From: Flavobacteriia bacterium
GTDB lineage: Bacteria; Bacteroidota; Bacteroidia; Flavobacteriales; Flavobacteriaceae
Length of the DNA: 7,368 bases
Assembly: GCA_018500075.1 (NCBI GenBank)
Contig: JAHBAN010000055.1
Location: 1-7,368, forward strand
Direction of reading: 5' to 3'
The notes below the pieces were generated by a model. That model searched no databases and was not told the DNA's origin. It saw only the letters and a program-made list of their open reading frames with translations. This document shows, piece by piece, positions 1 through 5,657 of this stretch; positions within the stretch are counted from its first letter, which is position 1, and the number at the start of each line of letters is the position of its first letter. Position numbers and translations under genes: made by a program.

Positions 1-535
1 GATCCTCAAGACAGGCATCAATCGCCTCCGAGGACAGCCCCGCAACACGGGCGATTTTGCGCAAACCATCCGCCATCTGCACAGGGTCGCCACCGCCCAT
101 CCAGTCACGCTGACCTTTGTAAATCAGATCGGATATCCCGAAAAACTTCTCTGCCCCGCCACAGCGCGCCACCATAGAGGCCCAAAGCGCCGCCCGGTCA
201 AAATAGACCTCACGATAGGTAAAATGGATCTTGCCTGTGTCGATGTAATTGGCCTTCAGCTCCTTAAAGCCCTCGCGGTGAAACGCGCCGCAATGGGAGC
301 AGGTAAACGACGCATACTCGACAACCTTCACAGGCGCATCCGGGTTGCCCAAGGTCATTTCAGTGATCTCGGACACCGCAGCGTCACTCGTCTCCGCGAC
401 AGCTTCCGTTTCTGCTTCGGCTTGCGCTTGCGGCGCAACCTCGACCTGCTTGGCCCCGCCCCCGCTCCAGACAAAAAAGGCGGCCCCGACGCCAAGGATG
501 GCAACCAGTGCAATAATAAGAATGTTGCGGTTCAT
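1..535 (-). CDS. DsbA-family thiol:disulfide oxidoreductase, membrane-anchored (partial, C-terminus off the left edge)
   Basis: Periplasmic thioredoxin-fold protein, probably a DsbA/DsbG-type oxidoreductase or isomerase. The 178 residues in the window begin at an ATG on the minus strand (533-535) behind a purine-rich AGAAGAGAG ribosome site. Residues 5-24 form one hydrophobic segment that could be an uncleaved anchor or a signal sequence. Residues 27-58 are an Ala/Glu-rich linker. The thioredoxin-like domain starts near residue 60 (GNPDAPVKVVEYASFTCSHC), with the active-site pair C79-S-H-C82 right after the first strand. Two further cysteines lie at 125 and 175. The sequence is still open at base 1, so the last strands and the cis-Pro region are missing. 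It follows the DUF721 gene by only 14 bp on the same strand, so the two are probably co-transcribed. The family call is secure. Whether it oxidises, isomerises or serves one client cannot be told from this sequence. Confidence 0.9.
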   Translation of the reverse strand, partial: MNRNILIIALVAILGVGAAFFVWSGGGAKQVEVAPQAQAEAETEAVAETSDAAVSEITEMTLGNPDAPVKVVEYASFTCSHCGAFHREGFKELKANYIDTGKIHFTYREVYFDRAALWASMVARCGGAEKFFGISDLIYKGQRDWMGGGDPVQMADGLRKIARVAGLSSEAIDACLED

Positions 536-549
536 AAAAAATCTCTCTT

Positions 550-1077
550 CTAGCGTTTGTGTTTGGATAAAACGTTTTGGCCCAGCGCTTCAAGGGCCAG
601 TCGCAAACTCTCGTTGCCCACCGCCGCCGCGCGCGCCTTGACCTCTTGTACAACAGCAGGGTCTGGCGCCTGTGGGGCCGCTTTGGGCTTGCGGTGCTCA
701 AAGTCGACGCGCCCCTCGGCAAAGCCGGTGGCATGGGTCTGGGTGATCCGGATACTGGAGATCGCGTTATAGCCGTAGACCGCGTTCACCTTCTCGCGCA
801 GCTTGGTTTTCTGCATCTCAAGCACAGGCGCATTTGCCCCTGTGGTCAACAAAACCAGAGTCGCCCCAAAGCCGCTTTTGCCATAGCTCATTTCAACCGG
901 ACGGCTGATGCTGGCAATATCAGACCCCGCAATCTCTTCCCAATGGGTCAAAAGCCGCGACACAGCAAAACCGCGCTGCTGGGAGACAGCGTTGATCCGC
1001 TCTCCCATCAAATTAGCCGCCCGCTTAAAGCCGCGGTTCCGCTTGGTTTGGCTTGCATCTTTACTCATCCACGCCAT
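550..1077 (-). CDS. DUF721 / DciA-like domain protein
   Basis: A 175-aa soluble, basic protein. Residues about 26-112 match the DUF721 fold: an N-terminal helix (GERINAVSQQRGF), the signature HWEEIAGSDIASISRP at 45-60 containing W46, then beta-rich sequence ending SSIRITQ. A Pro/Ala linker (about 130-140) leads to a C-terminal helix (141-172) of the kind seen in alphaproteobacterial members. DUF721 includes DciA, the helicase-loader or operator protein of bacteria that lack DnaC/DnaI. Whether this shorter alphaproteobacterial form has that job is inference, so no symbol is given. The ATG at 1077 has a weak AGG four bases upstream and AAGGAG sixteen bases upstream; Met4 (1068) is a possible alternative start. 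It is divergent from mutY (54 bp apart) and 14 bp upstream of the DsbA-like gene. I recall a mutY-DUF721-DsbA-smc order from many alphaproteobacteria. Confidence 0.85.
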   Translation of the reverse strand: MAWMSKDASQTKRNRGFKRAANLMGERINAVSQQRGFAVSRLLTHWEEIAGSDIASISRPVEMSYGKSGFGATLVLLTTGANAPVLEMQKTKLREKVNAVYGYNAISSIRITQTHATGFAEGRVDFEHRKPKAAPQAPDPAVVQEVKARAAAVGNESLRLALEALGQNVLSKHKR

Positions 1078-1131
1078 GTTACCTGCGCAAAGGCTCCTTG
1101 GACAGAGCGATTGGTAAACAGGGTATAAACA
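1078..1131. promoter_or_regulatory. Divergent intergenic region between the DUF721 gene and mutY
   Basis: Only 54 bp separate the two start codons, so both promoters must be compact or extend into the genes. An AT-rich TATAAA (1124-1129) lies next to the mutY start, and its complement could serve as part of a -10 for the leftward gene. No convincing -35/-10 pair with 16-18 bp spacing is visible in either direction. For mutY the bases CAGGG (1119-1123) give a modest ribosome site eight bases before the ATG. Confidence 0.35.
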
Positions 1132-2208
1132 ATGCGTGACACGGCGAAGGCCTCAGATCTGCTTGACTGGTATGATGTGCACGCGCGCAGCCTGCCATGG
1201 CGCACCAGCCCCTCTGACAGGGCCGCTGGCGTCACCCCTGATCCCTATGCCGTTTGGCTCTCCGAAATCATGCTGCAGCAAACAACGGTCGCCGCGGTCA
1301 AAGCCTATTTCACCCGCTTCCTGCTGCTGTGGCCGACAGTCGAGGCGCTGGCCGCGGCACGCGACGAGGATGTCATGGCCGAATGGGCGGGCCTTGGGTA
1401 TTACGCCCGCGCGCGCAACCTGCTGAAATGCGCCCGCGCCGTCACAGAGCTGGGTGGCTTCCCCCGAACACGCGCCGCGCTCGAGGCCCTTCCGGGGATC
1501 GGCCCCTATACCTCCGCCGCCATTTCCTCGATCGCCTATGATCAGCCCGAAACCGTGCTCGACGGCAATGTCGAGCGTGTCATGTCGCGGCTTTATGCGG
1601 TGTTAGAGCCGCTTCCCGACAGCAAAGAGACATTGCGCGCCCATGCCGCCGCTCTGACGCCCGAGCGGCGCGCCGGCGATTATGCCCAAGCCGTCATGGA
1701 CCTCGGCGCAACGCTCTGCACGCCCAAATCGCCCGCCTGCGGCATTTGCCCATGGCAAAAGCCCTGCCGCGCCCGCGCAGACGGCATCGCCGAGACGCTC
1801 CCGCGCAAGCGCCCCAAAGCGGCCAAGCCCACGCGCCTCGGCATCGCCTATATCGCGCGCCGCGCCGATGGCGCATGGCTGATGGAGCGCCGCCCCGACA
1901 AAGGCCTCCTTGGCGGAATGCTCGGCTGGCCCGGCGCGGCCTGGGGCGCAGACCGGATCGCCGCCCCTCCGCTTGACGCCCGCTGGCAAAAGCTCGACGC
2001 CGAAGCGCTTCACACCTTCACACACTTCCACTTGCGCCTTGAGATCCATATTGCCCATCTGCCACAGGATGCGCAGGTCGCCGGGCTGGACTTTATTCCC
2101 AAACACAGCTTTTCCCGCAGGGCTTTGCCGACTGTGATGCGAAAAGCATTTGATCTTGCGCAAAGCGCGTTCGACATTACATCGAAAGAGTTGCACCAAT
2201 TGTCCTGA
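1132..2208 (+). CDS. mutY: A/G-specific adenine DNA glycosylase MutY
   Basis: Base-excision repair glycosylase that removes adenine mispaired with 8-oxoguanine. It is 358 aa, the usual length. The catalytic domain has the family motif WLSEIMLQQT (43-51) with catalytic Glu45. The helix-hairpin-helix LPGIGPYTSAAI spans 120-131 and is followed by the catalytic Asp144 in VLDGNVERV. The [4Fe-4S] cluster loop has four cysteines spaced C196-x6-C203-x2-C206-x5-C212, the canonical MutY/EndoIII pattern. After a basic linker (about 222-235) comes a NUDIX-like domain with the FTHFHLRL element (296-303) that recognises 8-oxoguanine; it has Thr where some homologues have Ser. All key residues are present, so the gene should be functional. 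The alkB-type gene starts 16 bp downstream with its own strong ribosome site, which suggests one transcript. Start, motifs and length agree. Confidence 0.97.
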   Translation: MRDTAKASDLLDWYDVHARSLPWRTSPSDRAAGVTPDPYAVWLSEIMLQQTTVAAVKAYFTRFLLLWPTVEALAAARDEDVMAEWAGLGYYARARNLLKCARAVTELGGFPRTRAALEALPGIGPYTSAAISSIAYDQPETVLDGNVERVMSRLYAVLEPLPDSKETLRAHAAALTPERRAGDYAQAVMDLGATLCTPKSPACGICPWQKPCRARADGIAETLPRKRPKAAKPTRLGIAYIARRADGAWLMERRPDKGLLGGMLGWPGAAWGADRIAAPPLDARWQKLDAEALHTFTHFHLRLEIHIAHLPQDAQVAGLDFIPKHSFSRRALPTVMRKAFDLAQSAFDITSKELHQLS

Positions 2209-2224
2209 GTAAAGGGGTTTTCAG

Positions 2225-3358
2225 ATGCTCACCGCCCAACAGGTTGCCAGCCTCAGCCGCGCTCTGCCGTTCTGGCTTTCACTGACGCTTATTCCTCTCG
2301 CGTGGATCGGCGCGATTTATGGCGGCTGGACGGTCCTGCTGCTGCCCATGGCGACATGGTATCTGTTCTCCGGCCTTGACGCCGTCCTCGGCCTCAACAC
2401 CGAGAATGCAGACCCCAACATTGGCGAAGAACACCTCAAAGCCTATTCCCTGATCACCAAACTCTGGATGCCTCTGCAGTTTATGACGCTGTTTGGCTTG
2501 CTCTACTATGTCCCCCGCGCCGAACACCTCGGCACGCTCGAAACCATTGTGCTTTTCTTTGGCGTCGGCGTGATCACAGGCACAGTCGGGATCAACTACA
2601 GCCACGAGCTGATGCACCAGAAAAACAAATTCGAGCGCTGGCTTGGCGATATCCTGCTCTCCATGGTGCTTTACTCACACTTTCGAACAGAGCACCTGCT
2701 CGTTCATCACCGCTACGTCGGAACCCCGCGCGACGCCGTCACAGCCCGCTACAACGAAGGCTTTTACCGCTACTTCCCCCGCGTTCTGCGCGACGGGCTG
2801 CGCTCGGCCCTCAAAGCCGAAAAAGAAATGCTCGCCCGCAAGAAGCTGCCGTGGAGCGATCGCTCCAATCCCTTCTTCCGGTATTGGCTACTGCAATGCC
2901 TGATGCTCGCTCTGGCGCTGCTGGTCGGCGGCTGGACGGGTCTGGCGCTGTTTCTGTGGCAGGCCTTCGCCGCCGTCTGGCAGCTCGAGCTGGTCAATTA
3001 CGTCGAACACTACGGCCTGACCCGCAAACATCTGGGCGATGGCAAATACGAGCACGTGATGCCCCATCACAGCTGGAACGCGGCCCACAAAGCCTCCAAC
3101 TGGCTCCTGATCAATCTCCAGCGCCACTCCGATCACCACTACAAGCCGGATCGCCGCTTCCCGCTCTTGCAAAACTACGACGCCGACCAAGCGCCCCAGC
3201 TGCCCTATGGCTATCCACTGATGACCATGGCCGCGATGGTCCCCCCGCTCTGGCGCAAGAAAATGAACCCCCGCGTCAAGCGCTGGCGCGAGATGTATTA
3301 CCCCGAAATCACCGAGTGGAAACCCTACTCCAAAGCCACAAATCCGATGCCGCGCTAG
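2225..3358 (+). CDS. alkB: AlkB-family integral-membrane di-iron hydroxylase (putative alkane 1-monooxygenase)
   Basis: Inner-membrane, non-haem di-iron oxygenase. Characterised relatives hydroxylate the terminal carbon of n-alkanes using O2 and electrons from rubredoxin. At 377 aa it is slightly shorter than the Pseudomonas putida GPo1 enzyme (about 401). Hydrophobic segments lie near 13-32, 33-53, 80-97, 104-125 and 222-256. Iron-binding motifs appear in family order: HELMH (127-131), EHLLVHH (156-162), NYVEHYG (258-264), PHHSWN (280-285) and LQRHSDHH (298-305). Three motifs differ slightly from the textbook consensus (see findings). Trp45, in the second membrane segment, probably aligns with the GPo1 Trp55 that limits chain length. 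The ATG has an AAGGGG ribosome site, 16 bp after mutY. No rubredoxin or rubredoxin reductase gene is present in this window. The superfamily is certain; alkane as substrate is inferred. Confidence 0.88.
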   Translation: MLTAQQVASLSRALPFWLSLTLIPLAWIGAIYGGWTVLLLPMATWYLFSGLDAVLGLNTENADPNIGEEHLKAYSLITKLWMPLQFMTLFGLLYYVPRAEHLGTLETIVLFFGVGVITGTVGINYSHELMHQKNKFERWLGDILLSMVLYSHFRTEHLLVHHRYVGTPRDAVTARYNEGFYRYFPRVLRDGLRSALKAEKEMLARKKLPWSDRSNPFFRYWLLQCLMLALALLVGGWTGLALFLWQAFAAVWQLELVNYVEHYGLTRKHLGDGKYEHVMPHHSWNAAHKASNWLLINLQRHSDHHYKPDRRFPLLQNYDADQAPQLPYGYPLMTMAAMVPPLWRKKMNPRVKRWREMYYPEITEWKPYSKATNPMPR

Positions 3359-3369
3359 GTGACGAGGCG

Positions 3370-3400
3370 AAGGTCCGGTTTGCGGGACGGAGCGGACCTT
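3370..3400. repeat. Inverted repeat just downstream of the alkB-type gene
   Basis: Perfect 8-bp arms AAGGTCCG (3370-3377) and CGGACCTT (3393-3400) flank a 15-base loop. The element begins 12 bases after the alkB-type stop codon. No T-run follows on either strand, so it is not a classical intrinsic terminator, though it could stabilise the 3' end of the mRNA. Similar 'aaggtccg...cggacctt' stretches seem familiar from Rhodobacteraceae intergenic DNA; that is from memory and unverified. Confidence 0.5.
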
Positions 3401-3415
3401 GCCACCATAGGCCAA

Positions 3416-3538
3416 CGTCAGCCCCCGGGGTGGCAACCCTACGCGACGTGCGAAGCGCTTTATGCCTGCCAAACACATCCCCAGAACGAATGGCGCGCCC
3501 AGCTCAGCCAAATTGCCAGCCCAAGGGAGGGGCTGACG
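3416..3538. repeat. Long-spaced imperfect inverted repeat
   Basis: CGTCAGCCCC (3416-3425) is exactly complementary to GGGGCTGACG (3529-3538). Inside these arms, TGGCAA (about 3431-3437) pairs with TTGCCA (about 3513-3519), so an imperfect long stem is possible. Arms of this length at this spacing can occur by chance in GC-rich DNA, so biological meaning is uncertain. Confidence 0.35.
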
Positions 3539-3640
3539 ATGCGCGGCGGGCACAATGCGCACTCTGGCCTCATACCCACCCTTCGCTACACGTCCGAACC
3601 CCTGTCCGACCTAAGTCACCTCAAGGCCTTCGTTCGCGCC

Positions 3641-3673
3641 AAAAAAAGCCCCGCCTCTGGAGGAGGACGGGGC
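3641..3673 (-). terminator. Rho-independent terminator of ccrM
   Basis: Read on the minus strand, the stem arms are GCCCCG (complement of 3668-3673) and CGGGGC (complement of 3648-3653). The stem extends inward by four more pairs (3654-3657 with 3663-3666), with A3667 as a single bulge and a short loop. The hairpin is followed at once by seven T residues (the A-run 3641-3647 on the plus strand). It lies 113 bp beyond the ccrM stop. There is no T-run on the plus-strand side, so it should act on ccrM transcription rather than on the converging alkB-type transcript. Confidence 0.88.
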
Positions 3674-3786
3674 AAGGTAAGGTGCTGCAGAGTCAGGCCA
3701 CAGGCACCGGCGGTGTTCGGTTTCAGACAAAGCTCATCCGCAGGCCCGCTCGCGAGCCTTGCCAACAGATGGCCTCTGCCTGTGTG

Positions 3787-4893
3787 TCAGTTGCGCATCT
3801 CGGCGCGGATCTGCTGGCGGAACAGCTCGATCGGAACCTGTTTGCCATCGCGCTTGATGCTCCAGTAGGTCCAGCCGTTGCAGCTTGGTGCGCCCTCAAG
3901 ATAGGCGCCGACCTGATGGATCGATCCTTTGATATCGTCGCCAATCAGCGTGCCATCGGCCCGCACTTTGGCCTTGTGACGCCCGTTCAGAGAATAAAGC
4001 TCCTCGCCCGGACGCAGCATTCCGCGCTCGACCAGCTGCCCGAAAGGCACACGCGGCTCCGCACGCTTGCTCGCGCTCACTTCCAGCGCTTCCTTGTCAA
4101 ACTTGCGCACATTGGCGATCCGCTTTTGCGCAACCTTGCGGTAAGCCTCCTCGCGCTCGATCCCGATAAATTCGCGCCCCAGCATCTTGGCAACTGCGCC
4201 AGTTGTGCCAGTGCCAAAGAACGGGTCCAGAACCACATCGCCCACATTGGTCGAGCCAACCATCACACGGTGCAAAAGCGCTTCCGGCTTCTGTGTCGGG
4301 TGGGCCTTATCGCCGTTGTCATCCTTGAGGCGCTCGCCACCATTGCAAATCGGAATGACCCAGTCAGAGCGCATCTGGATGCCTTCGTTCAGCGCCTTCA
4401 GCGCCTCGTAATTGAAGGTGTATTTGCTGGTTTCGGTCTTGCCGGCCCAGATCATTGTCTCATGCGCATTGGTAAAGCGCTTGCCGCGAAAGTTCGGCAT
4501 CGGGTTTGACTTGCGCCACACCACATCATTAAGGATCCAGAACCCCTGGTTCTGAAGTTCGGCGCCCATACGGAACACATTGTGATAAGAGCCGATCACC
4601 CAGATCGCGCCATTGGGCTTCAGCAGACGCCGCGCCGCCGCAAGCCACTCACGGGTAAATTTGTCATAGGCCTTGAAGCTGTCAAACTGGTCCCAGTGGT
4701 CATCCACCGCATCCACTTTTGAATTGTCAGGGCGGTGCAAGTCGCCCTTGAGCTGCAAGTTATAGGGCGGATCGGCAAAGATCAGATCAATGCTCTCCGC
4801 AGGGAGCGCATTCATGCGCTCAATGCAGTCCCCGTCAAGAATGGTGTTCAAAGGAAGCGACACCGCGCTCTTTGCGTTCGTTTTCGTTTTCAT
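3787..4893 (-). CDS. ccrM: CcrM-type GANTC-specific adenine-N6 DNA methyltransferase
   Basis: Cell-cycle-regulated orphan methyltransferase that methylates adenine in GANTC after replication in alphaproteobacteria. It is a beta-class enzyme: the catalytic motif DPPY (residues 41-44, in LIFADPPYNLQLKGDLHRPD) precedes the AdoMet-binding motif DPFFGTGTTG (223-232). The C-terminal domain (about 284-368, beginning FGQLVERGMLRPGEELYS and including APSCNGWTYW) is the CcrM-specific DNA-recognition extension missing from ordinary short beta methylases. I choose the ATG at 4893 (368 aa) because GAGG lies six bases upstream. An in-frame ATG at 4905 would add four residues but has no ribosome site. The 358-aa Caulobacter enzyme, as I remember it, also starts MK close to the IIHGDC-type region. 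No restriction gene is nearby. It sits downstream of rnhB, an order I recall from other alphaproteobacteria. Its own promoter holds three GANTC sites, and a terminator follows. Confidence 0.96.
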   Translation of the reverse strand: MKTKTNAKSAVSLPLNTILDGDCIERMNALPAESIDLIFADPPYNLQLKGDLHRPDNSKVDAVDDHWDQFDSFKAYDKFTREWLAAARRLLKPNGAIWVIGSYHNVFRMGAELQNQGFWILNDVVWRKSNPMPNFRGKRFTNAHETMIWAGKTETSKYTFNYEALKALNEGIQMRSDWVIPICNGGERLKDDNGDKAHPTQKPEALLHRVMVGSTNVGDVVLDPFFGTGTTGAVAKMLGREFIGIEREEAYRKVAQKRIANVRKFDKEALEVSASKRAEPRVPFGQLVERGMLRPGEELYSLNGRHKAKVRADGTLIGDDIKGSIHQVGAYLEGAPSCNGWTYWSIKRDGKQVPIELFRQQIRAEMRN

Positions 4894-4939
4894 TTTCTGC
4901 CTCATTCACGGTGCGTTTTGCACTCATTGGTTGAGACCT

Positions 4940-4968
4940 AAGATGAGTCATTGACGATTCGCGGTCAA
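4940..4968 (-). promoter_or_regulatory. Predicted sigma-70-like promoter of ccrM
   Basis: On the minus strand, TTGACC (complement of 4963-4968) is a strong -35. After a 17-bp spacer comes CATCTT (complement of 4940-4945), a weak -10. The AAAAAAGAAAT tract directly upstream of the -35 (complement of 4968-4978) resembles an UP element. Transcription would start near 4933, leaving about 40 bases of leader before the ATG at 4893. The weak -10 is what a promoter needing an activator or sensitive to methylation would show. Confidence 0.6.
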
Positions 4969-4983
4969 TTTCTTTTTTGAATC
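4945..4983. promoter_or_regulatory. Cluster of three GANTC (CcrM) methylation sites upstream of ccrM
   Basis: GAGTC is at 4945-4949, GATTC at 4956-4960 and GAATC at 4979-4983. The first overlaps the edge of the predicted -10, the second lies in the spacer between -35 and -10, and the third sits just upstream of the A-tract and overlaps the rnhB stop codon. By hand I found only two other GANTC sites in the window (858-862 and 3690-3694). GANTC methylation state controls transcription of ccrM and other cell-cycle genes in Caulobacter. Confidence 0.8.
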
Positions 4984-5614
4984 AGTCACTTACATTTTTT
5001 TGTTGATACAAGATATTGTGCACCGGTTTGAACGAACGTCTATGGTGTGGGGTCACACCAAGATTTTCCAAAGCCAACCTGTGACTTTTTGATGGGTATC
5101 CGGCGTTCGTCTCCCAGCCATAACCGGGAAACTGTTGCGCCAGTGCCGCCATGACAAAATCCCGCCGGGTTTTCGCCACAATAGAGGCCGCAGAAATGCT
5201 CACTGATTTGCTATCGCCCTTCACAATCGCCTCCGCCGAAATCCGAAGCCCCTCGGGAATGAGGTTTCCATCAATCAAACAATGGTCAGGCGGCGTCAGA
5301 AGCCCCGCAACAGCGCGCTCCATAGCCAAATGGGAGGCCCGCAATATATTGAGCGCATCGATCTCTGCGACACTCGCACTCGCCACGCTCACTTCGGCAC
5401 AGGCCAAAAGCGCCTCCGCCAGAGCGTCCCGCCGCTTCGCACTCAGCTTCTTGCTGTCGTTCAGCCCCTCGGGAATACGCGACATATCCAACACAACGGC
5501 ACAGGCCGTCACCGGCCCCGCCAGCGGCCCACGGCCCACCTCGTCAACCCCCGCAATGCGGGCAAAGCCACGGCGCATCGCCGCGCGCTCAAAAGAAAAA
5601 TCCGGGCCTGTCAT
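4982..5614 (-). CDS. rnhB: Ribonuclease HII
   Basis: Cytoplasmic endonuclease that cuts the RNA strand of RNA-DNA hybrids and single ribonucleotides in DNA. With the ATG at 5614 the protein is 210 aa, the usual size. The signature IAGVDEVGRGPLAGPV gives catalytic Asp24 and Glu25. GLNDSKKLS follows at about 51-59. The other two acidic residues are Asp115 (CLIDGN) and Asp134 (KGDSKSVSISAASIVAK). The GYPSKSH motif is near 172-178. The Asp/Glu spacing matches Escherichia coli RNase HII. The frame stays open upstream to a TTG at 5650, but that start has no ribosome site and adds an unrelated stretch, so ATG 5614 is preferred. A 7-bp inverted repeat overlaps this start (see findings). It lies 43 bp downstream of the exported Cys-repeat gene and 88 bp upstream of ccrM. 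No terminator is seen on either side, so read-through is likely. Confidence 0.95.
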   Translation of the reverse strand: MTGPDFSFERAAMRRGFARIAGVDEVGRGPLAGPVTACAVVLDMSRIPEGLNDSKKLSAKRRDALAEALLACAEVSVASASVAEIDALNILRASHLAMERAVAGLLTPPDHCLIDGNLIPEGLRISAEAIVKGDSKSVSISAASIVAKTRRDFVMAALAQQFPGYGWETNAGYPSKSHRLALENLGVTPHHRRSFKPVHNILYQQKNVSD

Positions 5615-5630
5615 CCTGCACAAATGACAG
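5608..5630 (-). promoter_or_regulatory. Possible start-codon hairpin of rnhB
   Basis: On the mRNA strand, CUGUCAU (complement of 5624-5630) and AUGACAG (complement of 5608-5614) form a perfect 7-bp stem. The start AUG is the first three bases of the right arm. The nine-base loop contains CAGG, the only candidate Shine-Dalgarno. Folding would therefore hide the start codon. A stem this size is common by chance; only its position makes it notable. Confidence 0.35.
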
Positions 5631-5657
5631 AAAGAGCAGACCCGGATCAAGCCCGTA

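Larger units (their letters stand above)
3359..3786. other. Gene-free convergent intergenic region between the alkB-type gene and ccrM
   Basis: This 428-bp stretch lies between two convergent stop codons. It contains two inverted repeats (3370-3400 and 3416/3538) and the ccrM terminator (3641-3673), listed separately. Between 3674 and 3786 lies the probable ccrM 3' untranslated region, which includes the self-complementary decamer GCTCGCGAGC at 3748-3757. Open frames that cross the region on both strands have no ribosome site, run antisense to or out of frame with real genes, and show low-complexity Arg/Pro/Ala composition, so I call none of them genes. The stretch may contain a dispersed intergenic repeat, but I cannot verify its copy number. 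Confidence 0.5.

Noticed and set aside
577..1128. 183-codon plus-strand frame opposite the DUF721 gene
   Set aside because: Antisense shadow; the minus-strand DUF721 motif HWEEIAG and its spacing to neighbours settle the coding strand.
3370..3400. Terminator for the mutY-alkB transcript
   Set aside because: The hairpin is real but lacks a T-run on the plus strand, so a Rho-independent terminator is not supported.
2888..3562. 224-codon minus-strand frame antisense to the alkB-type gene
   Set aside because: Shadow of a confirmed gene; only the first part lies in intergenic DNA and shows no motif or ribosome site.
3359..3868. GTG-started plus-strand frame filling the alkB/ccrM gap
   Set aside because: Runs through the inverted repeats, the terminator hairpin and into antisense ccrM, has no ribosome site, and its product is low-complexity with no recognisable motif.
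2851..4509. A 552-codon plus-strand open frame across the alkB-type 3' end, the intergenic region and antisense to ccrM
   Set aside because: It is out of frame with the alkB-type gene and antisense to a well-supported methyltransferase; no ribosome site; composition is what GC-rich antisense DNA gives. A long open frame is expected by chance here.
4906..4981. CtrA binding site upstream of ccrM
   Set aside because: CtrA controls ccrM in Caulobacter, so I looked for TTAA-N7-TTAA or TTAACC; none is present. CTTAGGTCTCAACC is too far from consensus to claim.
5614..5650. CSFCHLC motif in a TTG-extended rnhB N-terminus
   Set aside because: It appears only if translation starts at TTG 5650, which lacks a ribosome site; RNase HII normally begins close to the ATG 5614 form. 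The Cys pattern is probably leader sequence.
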